Origin: Clostridia bacterium | GTDB lineage: Bacteria > Bacillota > Clostridia > Oscillospirales > UBA644 | Direction: 5' to 3' | NCBI GenBank assembly: GCA_017427285.1 | Contig: JAFRTE010000012.1 | Span: 1 to 64,000, forward strand | Length of the DNA: 64,000 nt | Shown: in pieces, positions 46,301-53,671 of the stretch | Numbering within the stretch: the stretch's first letter is position 1 | Layout of the letters: the number at the start of each line of letters is the position of its first letter | Notes under the pieces: generated by a model | What the model saw: the letters and a program-made list of their open reading frames with translations, nothing else | What the model was told of the DNA's origin: nothing | Databases searched by the model: none | Made by a program: the position numbers and the translations under genes

Positions 46301-47450
46301 TGTAATCGATTATGCGTTTAGCATAAAGAACATCGTTGAGGAGCTGAGCAGCAGATGCGGTGTAGATGTTGTTGTAAACGTCTTTGATGTATTTGTCATA
46401 GAGGTCGATGATTATTTCGAGTTTGAGGAATGCTTTGTACTGAGCTGTGAAGTCAGCAGCATCGCCGAAATACATTTCGATCTTGCCTATGAGTTTGTCA
46501 ACGAGGTTGTTGATTATTGCTCTGAATTCAGCATAGTCGCCATCGAGGAAATCCCAGTAAAGAACGCCCGCGCCGTTGTTGCTGGCCTGTTTCATAGCGA
46601 GCTCTCTGAGAGCGATTTCAAATGCGAATACTTCATCGGGAGCAATCTGTCTTGCTTCTGCAAATGTGTACCATCTTACAGGGTACTGTCCGAGAGCGGA
46701 GCCGCCCCAGAACTGAACGTCTGTCCAGTAATCTTCTTCGCCAATGATATAAACATAGGGGTTGAAGCCGATGGACTGGTTGTAGAACGAACCGTCATTG
46801 AAGAAGCCCATGTATCTTCTGCTGTTGTAAAGAGCAGCATAGCCGGACGGTTTAGCAGAAGAAGTAACTTCACCTTTGAGTGCGTTGAAGATGTAGTTGA
46901 TCATGGTTGCAGCGTTTTTAACAACTGCGTTTCTGCCTTCGTTGAAGCTGGGGTCAACGATTTCGTTGTTGGCGTCCTGACCGAAATACCAAGCGGATGC
47001 AGCGTATTCAACGATGTTGCTTACGTTTGCTTTTGCGAGTTCGAGCCAGGTCTGGCCGTCAGCGAGTTCTTTAACCCATTCAACTTTTCCTGCAACGTTA
47101 ACGCCGCCGTTGGATTCAACAAAATGCTGACCAAGGGTGTCGCCTTCGCCGAGGAAGATGTAATCATCAGGATCTTCGTTGCCCCAGAAAGCGGCACGAT
47201 CGAGATATTCCTGATATTCGCTCTTATCTTCGTTCCAGGTAAGGAGTTCGGTCTGTTCAAGAAGAATGTATGTTCTTTCTTCGAGTTCGGGACCGTAAAC
47301 TACGAGTTTCTGGATCAAAGCCTTAAGCGCGTCTCTGTCTGCTTCGTAATCGGTAGCTGCTGCTGCACCCAGAGAGCCGACGATTGCGGTAACGGACATA
47401 GAAACTATCATCGCCATAGCAAGAATGGCAGAGATAATTTTTTTGCTCAT
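43359..47450 (-). CDS. Very large secreted surface protein with FIVAR-like repeats
   Basis: 1363 residues. The Sec signal peptide is MSKKIISAILAMAMIVSMSV followed by an AAAA cleavage region. The body is long and mostly helical, acidic, rich in Ala, Asp, Tyr and Lys, without a domain I can name. Toward the C-terminus at least three helical units resemble FIVAR modules (for example KADVDDAVAALKAAMANL and ESQMKAAYKSVADRFADL), followed by a Val/Glu/Pro linker (VEEPVVEPEVVIVEVEKP). No LPxTG, SLH or C-terminal anchor is seen, so attachment is unclear. Codons favour GCT, GTT, AAG and GAC, unlike the GCG-rich neighbours, a mark of high expression. AGGAGG lies 10 nt before the ATG. Confidence 0.85.
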   Translation of the reverse strand: MSKKIISAILAMAMIVSMSVTAIVGSLGAAAATDYEADRDALKALIQKLVVYGPELEERTYILLEQTELLTWNEDKSEYQEYLDRAAFWGNEDPDDYIFLGEGDTLGQHFVESNGGVNVAGKVEWVKELADGQTWLELAKANVSNIVEYAASAWYFGQDANNEIVDPSFNEGRNAVVKNAATMINYIFNALKGEVTSSAKPSGYAALYNSRRYMGFFNDGSFYNQSIGFNPYVYIIGEEDYWTDVQFWGGSALGQYPVRWYTFAEARQIAPDEVFAFEIALRELAMKQASNNGAGVLYWDFLDGDYAEFRAIINNLVDKLIGKIEMYFGDAADFTAQYKAFLKLEIIIDLYDKYIKDVYNNIYTASAAQLLNDVLYAKRIIDYIREKDSNARLMILALTDFNALIDKIVAGIKAVDPRPEQTLSAANIAEGTELVRKAEALLKNWPRNDANKAVWDRLNGAKEDLKTMLPAAAGESVLAIVPADVRSIKDLTGVDVKNDRVTVEFEPNWFSYWKFSALLKAALDAFNAHITNGVLPDIQTSIPADPKSVIEEINKYAFLAGYVGPILKLVDGEIVMVDIYKDGVGPDDPLDNILASITYSFYLFDNVESRDKVPTKPTKTILSFLKHRINNDEGLGQYDELAGVTSIYELVVGYARGNNIEATDDDFTSDVLKYTDINDDGMMLNQDAALDSVYNFLETLFEVALEVRDNFDYSEIGVGFDWTIPNGTPVKTGDAVTGDLASTGYIGRIRAALKLLTADITKLVQIYGWIFYNVCDVLDIDITTAEKDDKILTVLKAQAGQGVLSEILPCITDPANYPKDYFAKAKSAATTLAKLLAENQYETPATKTSIIKAYDNFVKALKAYILTAEGAAKFDAFVDDCYYIVDHYFGEADSYNYEQLIEKLAAGANTIFLAKIADAKNCYQYFQMKFEHAVEDAHEDIAIYNLYYGQLGDGAVTPLKKNYLDPMNALVGKNDVTGYTRDFADKYQELRRIGALVLGCIVGDEDAGYTVEDNDLKDMPVWYAEKVLEELSNAWASRGDYSVSVLRAYKSELEALLREADGKNVYEYKTNTDEAKTIWDAFVTAYANAQYVALDDRAPKADVDDAVAALKAAMANLAKIEAVDGASNKDTLAAKIADAEALYARANVTEDKAAKDNLTVAISEAKKALQWTITVLNSTDLDAIIKNVDNAMTALAKSMYTGKDLKKDTKVLELQVVVDLYTEASYRKFANAVEAAYAMAEADTATESQMKAAYKSVADRFADLKLAPVEEPVVEPEVVIVEVEKPSVVLEQAKAIYKEANDGYAKAVEGCTADTAAAYKAAIDTLKADIDKPADDAKLLSSIIALNLAKAGLTVDVPDTFDD

Positions 47451-47579
47451 GGATTGTTTTCCTCCTTCAAATTTCGTCTCTTTAAGAGACTTTTGAAAAT
47501 AAACTTTCGGCTTTTTGACTCGATTTCGGGGTTTTACCCTCTTCAGAGGATAATATCCCCGTCTCTCATCTTTTGCCTT
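47451..47579 (-). promoter_or_regulatory. Long 5' untranslated region with two hairpins
   Basis: About 130 nt before the large secreted-protein gene. One hairpin is CGGGG...CCCCG enclosing CCTC-TTCA-GAGG (47527-47561); the other is the palindrome GTCTCTTTAAGAGAC (47476-47490). Such stems often protect abundant mRNAs. No known riboswitch consensus is seen. Confidence 0.55.
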
Positions 47580-47585
47580 GCACAT

Positions 47586-47614
47586 ATTATATTACATTTT
47601 CTCAAAAAAATCAA
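47586..47614 (-). promoter_or_regulatory. Promoter of the large secreted-protein gene
   Basis: On the minus strand, TTGATT (47609-47614), 17-bp spacer and perfect TATAAT (47586-47591). Confidence 0.85.
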
Positions 47615-47962
47615 CCCCTTTTTGTAATTTTTTTCAATATGGGCTGTAATTTGTATGTTTGCACAATTTATTTAATGAAAAATCTTTATTTAATAGTCAA
47701 ATTATACATAAAATCGGCGCTTTTCGGTCAAAATCCGTCGTTAAACGTTTGTAAAAATCCTCATTTTTTCGTTGTAATATATTACAATTTTCAAATTCCT
47801 TCCCGCTCGCCCGAAATATTACAAATTCCGATAAAATCAACGCTTTTCCCGCGATTTTAAAAATTTTTTAAGCAAAATAAAAATTGTAATAATATATCTT
47901 GTGCTGAAATCATTTTCGACCACTATATATAGATAATTCCGCATTGATTTCGCTTCCGTATC
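47615..47962. other. AT-rich intergenic stretch with repeated TGTAAT motifs
   Basis: No credible gene. It holds several copies of TGTAAT or its complement ATTACA, near 47622, 47646, 47816 and 47884, and a perfect 16-bp palindrome TTGTAATATATTACAA at 47772-47787. These lie upstream of the large secreted-protein promoter and could be operator sites. The short ATTCCGCATTGAT at 47937 may be another scrap of the dispersed repeat end. Confidence 0.45.
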
Positions 47963-48000
47963 ACAAAAAACCGCCCCGATTTCCCGGGACGGTTTTTTGT
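47963..48000. terminator. Terminator of the sugar ABC operon
   Basis: ACAAAAAACCGCCCCG, a 4-nt loop, then CGGGACGGTTTTTTGT (first C of the stem included). It lies 32 nt past the last permease gene on the minus strand and is A- and T-flanked on both sides. Confidence 0.88.
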
Positions 48001-48031
48001 AGTTCTTAATTAAAGAAAGGAGAGTAAAGAA

Positions 48032-49027
48032 TTATTCAACAAGCCCTGATCTTTCGATACCCTGGATGAAGTATCTCTGCGCGAAGAGGAATACTATCAA
48101 AAGCGGGAATATCATCAGGATTGACGCCGTATCATAAAGAGTCTGCTGCTGGATAAGCTCCGAAACGCCTTTTGTAACGTTTGTAACGGTGTTTGAAAGG
48201 ATTACCATATTCGGCACGAGCATGCTGTTGTAAGTCGTATCCGTCCACTGCCAGGTGAAGGAGAAGAGGAATACGGTTATCATCATGTTGCCCGCGTTGG
48301 GGAGCATAACCGAGAAGAACGTGCGGAACGGGCCTGCGCCGTCGATATAAGCCGCCTCGTCAAGCGCCTTCGGAAGTCCTCTGAAGAACTGACGCATAAG
48401 GTAGATATAAAGACCGTTTTTAAGACCGAGTCCCGTAGCAGACATTACCGCCATCGGCCATACAGAGTCGATGATCGAAATATTTCCGATGAAATATCTG
48501 AAACGAACGTACAGCGGAAGCATGATCGTCTGCGGAGGAATGATAAGCGTTAAGATTATAAGCAGGAAGAGTATGTTTTTACCCTTGAAGTTAAATCTTG
48601 CAAAGCCGTATCCGGCAAAGCAGCTTACGAGCATCTGCAATATAGCCGTAATAAGCGAGAGCAGAGCCGAGTTTACAAGCGCCTCCCAATACTGGATATT
48701 CTGTATTGCGCGCTGCCAGAAGTAGGTTGAACCCTCACGTGGGATAAACATAACCGTTTTGTCTTCGAGGTCCGCCGTGGACATGCCCGAAACGATTACT
48801 TTAACAACGAACGGGTAGAGGATCATGAATGAGATACCTACGATGATTATAAATCTCGCGATAGCCCAGAGGAATTTGCCTACGCCCTTTACGTTGATAT
48901 TTTTTCTTCTCCATCTTTCCCAGCTGAAATCAGCATATTTGGAAGGATTGATCTTTGCGAGTAAATTTTCGATAAAGTTGCGCTTTTCGTGTTCTTTACC
49001 CTCGACAACGTAATTAATCTGTCTCAT
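48032..49027 (-). CDS. Carbohydrate ABC permease, MalG type (second pair)
   Basis: 331 residues, six predicted membrane helices after a 50-residue cytoplasmic N-terminus. The EAA loop that docks the ATPase is DEAAYIDGAGPFRTF (223-237), of the CUT1 MalG class. It ends IQGIERSGLVE, close to the usual QKYFVKGLTAGAVK-type end. With the preceding MalF-type gene it forms a second permease pair in this operon. No ATPase gene is in the window, so a shared MsmK-like ATPase elsewhere is likely. Confidence 0.93.
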   Translation of the reverse strand: MRQINYVVEGKEHEKRNFIENLLAKINPSKYADFSWERWRRKNINVKGVGKFLWAIARFIIIVGISFMILYPFVVKVIVSGMSTADLEDKTVMFIPREGSTYFWQRAIQNIQYWEALVNSALLSLITAILQMLVSCFAGYGFARFNFKGKNILFLLIILTLIIPPQTIMLPLYVRFRYFIGNISIIDSVWPMAVMSATGLGLKNGLYIYLMRQFFRGLPKALDEAAYIDGAGPFRTFFSVMLPNAGNMMITVFLFSFTWQWTDTTYNSMLVPNMVILSNTVTNVTKGVSELIQQQTLYDTASILMIFPLLIVFLFAQRYFIQGIERSGLVE

Positions 49028-49039
49028 TTCCGTCCCTCC

Positions 49040-49993
49040 TTAATCCTGATAAATTATGAGTTTGCGGACGAGAAGAACAACAATTCCTACAAATACGAGC
49101 ACAACAAGCATGTAGATCCACGAGAATGCGGATGCCAGAGCGTATTCGCTCGCGTTTGCAAGCTCTTTGTTGATCATTGCTACCGCGGGGTTTTCCGCCT
49201 TCAGGAACATATCTATAACCGTATAGATAAGGTTAACGAGAATGAGCGGGCTGATCATGGGGAAGGAGATCTTCCAGAAAGTTTCCCATGCCGTTGCGCC
49301 TTCAACCGTTGCAGCTTCATACATTGAGGTTGAAATTGACTGCAAGCCGGAGAGGAATACGAGCATCTGAACGCCGGAAGAGGTGATAACGCTGTAAAGT
49401 CTGTCTACCGCGCCGAGGACAACGTTTGCAAAGTCGTTATTCTGCAATACTACAACGACGAGCTGTCTCAGCTGCTGATAGTTGAATACGTTCGCCATAC
49501 CCGACGCGCTGCCTATATCCATCTTTTCCGAGGAGCTGTATACGTCAAGCATCGAGCTCATATTCTCAAACTGGGCGATAATACCGGTTGAGATAACAAC
49601 GGGGATGAAGAATATAACGCGGGCGATCGTTCTGCCTTTGAAGTTCTGGTTAAGAACGTTGGCCATGAAGAACGCAAATATAAGGATAATAGGAATCTGA
49701 ACGAGAATTCCGAGTGTAGACTCAACAACGGTACGCAGGAAGTCCGCTTCAACGAAGAGAGCTTCGTAATAGTTGTCAAGTCCGACGAAAATCGTGTGGA
49801 AGCCCGACGCATCAACCTTTATTTCACTTACCGAGTAAATGAACGACTGGATGATAACCGGGATGTATATGAACGCAAGACCGATAATTACGGGAAGAAC
49901 GAAGATGTAGCCGTAAAGATTGTGTTTACGTTCAAGCGAGAGTTTGCCTCGTTTGATTTGCTTCGGTTTTTTTGCCGCTGCTTCTGCGCTCAT
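49040..49993 (-). CDS. Carbohydrate ABC permease, MalF type (second pair)
   Basis: 317 residues. Helix 1 begins NLYGYIFVLPVIIGLAFIYIPVIIQS; the EAA loop is YEAATVEGATAWETFWKISFP (225-245), CUT1 MalF class. An insert of about 60 residues (about 141-200, around VYSSSEKMDIGSASG) in the middle is larger than in most homologues and may lie outside to meet the binding protein. Lies 1 nt behind the DUF5696 gene and 12 nt before the MalG-type gene. Confidence 0.92.
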   Translation of the reverse strand: MSAEAAAKKPKQIKRGKLSLERKHNLYGYIFVLPVIIGLAFIYIPVIIQSFIYSVSEIKVDASGFHTIFVGLDNYYEALFVEADFLRTVVESTLGILVQIPIILIFAFFMANVLNQNFKGRTIARVIFFIPVVISTGIIAQFENMSSMLDVYSSSEKMDIGSASGMANVFNYQQLRQLVVVVLQNNDFANVVLGAVDRLYSVITSSGVQMLVFLSGLQSISTSMYEAATVEGATAWETFWKISFPMISPLILVNLIYTVIDMFLKAENPAVAMINKELANASEYALASAFSWIYMLVVLVFVGIVVLLVRKLIIYQD

Positions 49994-49994
49994 T

Positions 49995-52976
49995 TTACTT
50001 CACCTCCAAATATCCGAGTGCCGGAACGGTTGCGCCGGATTCGAGCTCAACTTCGCTGCTGTTGTAGTTGATGTAAAGCTCAAGCGCGCCGTTGCCGTAA
50101 ATTACATGGAATACATTGTTGATTTCAACCTTTTCTCCGTTAGCATCCGTTGCGCCTTTGATGTATGCGGTCGCGGTCTCGTGGAGAGTTATCTGCTCGG
50201 AGGTTACGCGGTCAAGCACTGCGGCAACCTCTTTGTATACCTCAACGGCTCTGTCAAAGCTGTCGTGATAGTTAAGCGAGTAGAAATCGTAGAATGTGGT
50301 ATTGTCAAATACGTCGTTTTCATCGTACATCCAGCGGAAGATTACGCCGCTGCCTGTTTCGAGACATTTGAGTATCTGAGTTTCGTAGTCCGCGGAAATA
50401 TTGAAGGGTTCTGCGGCATACTGGATATGTCCGTGAAGGACCATCTGAATAAACGGTATCGAACCGGTGGAGGAAAGGAATTCGCTTGCGCCGATCGGGA
50501 GATTTACGATGTGGTCGGCGTATTTCCACGTATAGTCGTTACCGGTTGAAACGAGGATCTGATATCCGTCGTTGTAGAATGTTTCGAGCGCTTCGATCTG
50601 CGCGTCAAGCGCCTGGCTTCTGTTGAGGATATGTCCTACTCTGTAGTTGGAGTTGAGATCTTTACCGATATCGCCGAGAGTGATCTGCTTGTTATCGATG
50701 ATCTTTTCAAACTCCGTCTTGTAGGATTTTGCAAGCGACGGGATTATGCCCGGGTTGAGAACGGTTTTGTTATACGTTCCGCCCTGATTCGTTCTGCCCG
50801 TTGCAAGATTTCTCTGATATACCCGCGCAACACGCATGTCAAGACGGCGCGCCGCGTCGTTTGTATAGTTGAGAGCGTCCGTAAGTTTATCTTTGTAAAC
50901 ATACAGGAAGTCCGCCGAGGGGAAGAAGCCGACGTTGTTTGATTTAAGGTATGATACAAGGTCCGTAAGCTCTGCCCTGCTGCCCATTTCGCTCATAAGA
51001 GCGGGAACGTTGCCGATCGTATTGTAGTAACCTTCGTTTGACCAGTACAGATAACGGACGTTTATATTCGCCACGCCCGAATCGATCAGAGCTTTAACGA
51101 TCTCCTTCAGCTCCGAATAGCTTGTGAGTGCTTTCGTTGCGTCTACGGGGAGACCGCCGACAGACTCGTTTTTGTTTATCGCGCCTATCGCGTCGAGATA
51201 AAACGGCGTCTTCGTGCCCTTAGCAACGGTTTCGGAAGGAAGGATGCCTTTGTTTATCAGGTAATTTCTGTACATCTCCGCATATTCGGAATACGTCATG
51301 TTGCCGGGTGTGAAGAAGTAGCTTACCTGGAAGTTTGCAACCTGCTTTTCCTTTGAAAGCACAACGCCCGAAGAGGAGTTGTCGCTCATTATCACGCTGG
51401 ACGAGCTGTTTGACTGACCGCCCGAATATGTTCGGTAGTCACGTTCGGAATAAACGAGGTCGTAGTTTATGGATGCGCCGGGGTTGTTTGTGGAGTTTGA
51501 AGGTCTTGCCGTAGCAAACGCCTGAGCCGTACCGTCTTCAAGTATCTCCATAATTCCGCCGTAGTCCGATCTGTCGTAAATAAGATACGGAGATACGATC
51601 TGCATCATCTTCGTGGTTTTCGATTCTTCCTGGAAAGTAAGGTCTTCACCGTAGATCCTTGCGGTGTAAACCGACTGGGTTACATAGCCCGTTGCCGGCA
51701 TAAACGCGCCCGAACCGTCGCACGTGATGATATACGGGGGATTTTTGAGCTTCGAGGTGTTGACCATCGAGCCGAATGCGCGCAGAAGCGAGATTTTATA
51801 CATTTTCTGCTTCGACGGCGCCTGAATGAGCTTTGAGTCTATGTTTACGGTAAGTCCTTCTTCCGTAAGAGTAAGGTCGAGGGGGATCGTAAACATAACG
51901 GCACGTTCCGGTCCGGAATATTCAACCGCTTCCATCTCTTTTTTCAGCATATCTACCGTAAATCCGGCAAGCTGCATCGCTTCTTTAACGATCTTTTTCT
52001 GTCTCGTGTTAAGAACGCGCACGATATACATCGGGATGGCGTCGAGAAGAGGATAGTTTTTGATAAGACGTTCTCTGTCTTCGAGGTCGAGGTTTTCCGG
52101 GGTAACGTATTTGTAGTTTGTTACAAGGTCATTTATTTTTTCTTCACCGAGAGTTTTGGTGCCCTTTTCGTTCAGCTCCGTATGCTCCGTGAGACGTTCA
52201 ACGATCCAGTTGTATGTTTCAACGGTGATTACGGGAGGAACGAGGTCTTTATCCGGGTCGTTACCGAGGGTGTAGATAACTCTGATCTTGTTATCCGCCA
52301 TTTTTACTACCTGGATACGCTGGTCTTCAAGGCAGTGTTCGCGGAAGTTGAATTCGTAACGTTTGTTTGCAACGTCGTAAGCTTCAAGAGCGATCGACGA
52401 TACGATCGGGTTTAAAACCTGCATATCGGGGGTACCCGAAACGTCTTTTGAAGGAGCTTTTACGTTTGCGTAAGTGGAGTTTACCTCATAGTTGCTGTTT
52501 GAATGGTAAACGTGACCCGTTCTCTTGTCTTTGACCGCAAAGTCCGTCAGCGATCCGCCTGCAACGGTAACGTCTATCTTGCCGGGGACGAGTTCCATAT
52601 AAAACTCGAAGTTTTCGTTTTCCATAATAAGGCTCATGTTTGTGATGCCCTGTTTTACGGAAACGGAGTTGCCTTCTTCGTCGTTGTATGTATAGTTAGA
52701 AACGGCCTTTCCTACCTGTGTTGCGTATGCGGGGTCTACCGTCCAGGTATACTCAACGATATCAACGTCGTTTTCTTCGTCGTGGTGAACGCTTTTAACG
52801 TTTTCCGCAATAACGACGCCGCCTTCTTCGAGCATTGCGATATGTTCAAGACGCATATCCTCGCTGATATATTCGGGAGCGTCGTCCGCCTGGTCTGTTC
52901 CGCAGCCGGCAAGAACGGAGAGCGAGGAAAGAAGTATCACGGAAGCAAGAAATACAGATAAAACTTTTTTCATCAT
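49995..52976 (-). CDS. DUF5696 lipoprotein, candidate extracellular glycosidase
   Basis: 993 residues. The lipoprotein signal ends in SVLAGCG, so it is anchored outside by Cys25. An N-terminal half (30-590) looks like beta sandwiches, with a Ser-rich linker near 530-555. The C-terminal half (600-960) has TIM-barrel-like spacing: TPFYLDAIGAI, GVANINVRYLYWSNEGYYN, VGFFPSADFLYVY, and RWMYDENDVF late. This matches DUF5696, a family found in sugar-import clusters and probably related to glycoside hydrolases. Acidic residues at barrel strand ends could be catalytic, but no function is proven. Two start codons are in tandem; GGGAGG precedes them. Confidence 0.82.
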   Translation of the reverse strand: MMKKVLSVFLASVILLSSLSVLAGCGTDQADDAPEYISEDMRLEHIAMLEEGGVVIAENVKSVHHDEENDVDIVEYTWTVDPAYATQVGKAVSNYTYNDEEGNSVSVKQGITNMSLIMENENFEFYMELVPGKIDVTVAGGSLTDFAVKDKRTGHVYHSNSNYEVNSTYANVKAPSKDVSGTPDMQVLNPIVSSIALEAYDVANKRYEFNFREHCLEDQRIQVVKMADNKIRVIYTLGNDPDKDLVPPVITVETYNWIVERLTEHTELNEKGTKTLGEEKINDLVTNYKYVTPENLDLEDRERLIKNYPLLDAIPMYIVRVLNTRQKKIVKEAMQLAGFTVDMLKKEMEAVEYSGPERAVMFTIPLDLTLTEEGLTVNIDSKLIQAPSKQKMYKISLLRAFGSMVNTSKLKNPPYIITCDGSGAFMPATGYVTQSVYTARIYGEDLTFQEESKTTKMMQIVSPYLIYDRSDYGGIMEILEDGTAQAFATARPSNSTNNPGASINYDLVYSERDYRTYSGGQSNSSSSVIMSDNSSSGVVLSKEKQVANFQVSYFFTPGNMTYSEYAEMYRNYLINKGILPSETVAKGTKTPFYLDAIGAINKNESVGGLPVDATKALTSYSELKEIVKALIDSGVANINVRYLYWSNEGYYNTIGNVPALMSEMGSRAELTDLVSYLKSNNVGFFPSADFLYVYKDKLTDALNYTNDAARRLDMRVARVYQRNLATGRTNQGGTYNKTVLNPGIIPSLAKSYKTEFEKIIDNKQITLGDIGKDLNSNYRVGHILNRSQALDAQIEALETFYNDGYQILVSTGNDYTWKYADHIVNLPIGASEFLSSTGSIPFIQMVLHGHIQYAAEPFNISADYETQILKCLETGSGVIFRWMYDENDVFDNTTFYDFYSLNYHDSFDRAVEVYKEVAAVLDRVTSEQITLHETATAYIKGATDANGEKVEINNVFHVIYGNGALELYINYNSSEVELESGATVPALGYLEVK

Positions 52977-52990
52977 CGTCTTCTCCTCCC

Positions 52991-53671
52991 TTACTCGTTA
53001 AGTCTGAAGCTTATTTCCGTGTAAAGCTGAATGACGAAGCCTGCCACCTGCGTTACAAGGAAAGCTATGAGGACTATAATGAACGCTATTACCGCCATAC
53101 CGATTATTGAAAGGATGGCTGTTGCGATCGCTTTTTTAACCGTATACTGATGTGTTACGAGCATTCCTATAAATACCATGCCGTAGCACCATACGTAACC
53201 GAAGGCAACGATGAAGTTATATATACCGGATTCGGAAATCGTAACGAAATTCGAAAGAGGTATAGCAATAAGGTTGCATATCGAAAGAGGAATCGTCGAA
53301 TATGCCGTTGCCGTAAAGATATCCCTGAATTTGCCGTCGCCGTCCATAAGAGAGGTGAAGCACCAGTTTGCTATGATAAAGAGGATAAACGGAAGGACCG
53401 CTACCGCGATTTCATAGGGAACGTTGAGGTTCATCTGAGCGAACGGCTCGGTGAAAAGATATCCGGTAAGCTGTCTTTTCAGTATCGACGTAAGCGCTAA
53501 AACAAGGAAAAGGAAGACGGCGCCCGGAAGATTGTGCCTGCGCGGGTCGTTTTTCAGTTCGTAAAAACCGTCAAACGGGTGCGCGAGGATGTAAAACGCA
53601 AACGGAAGGCGTTTGAACATCGTTTTGGTGCCCTCGCCGAGTCTTTTTGCGTAATACCCGATTGATTTCAT
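52991..53671 (-). CDS. YIP1-family membrane protein
   Basis: 226 residues with five likely membrane helices. LAHPFDGFYELKNDPRRHN is the typical start of bacterial YIP1 proteins found in sugar-uptake operons; GDGKFRDIFTATAYSTIPLS is the conserved middle block. The C-terminal helix pair is strongly hydrophobic. The family's biochemical role is unknown. Directly behind the NHL protein gene (no gap) and 14 nt before the DUF5696 gene, so the three are surely co-translated partners of the importer. Confidence 0.88.
   Translation of the reverse strand: MKSIGYYAKRLGEGTKTMFKRLPFAFYILAHPFDGFYELKNDPRRHNLPGAVFLFLVLALTSILKRQLTGYLFTEPFAQMNLNVPYEIAVAVLPFILFIIANWCFTSLMDGDGKFRDIFTATAYSTIPLSICNLIAIPLSNFVTISESGIYNFIVAFGYVWCYGMVFIGMLVTHQYTVKKAIATAILSIIGMAVIAFIIVLIAFLVTQVAGFVIQLYTEISFRLNE

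Noticed and set aside
45570..47627. A 685-codon open frame on the strand opposite the large secreted protein
   Set aside because: The sense gene has a signal peptide, promoter, ribosome-binding site and terminator. The antisense frame stays open because of the sense gene's codon bias, and its translation (Cys- and Phe-rich, no domains) is not protein-like.
47573..47860. A 95-codon frame in the AT-rich spacer upstream of the secreted-protein gene
   Set aside because: It overlaps the promoter there, lacks a ribosome-binding site, and its composition reflects AT-rich DNA.
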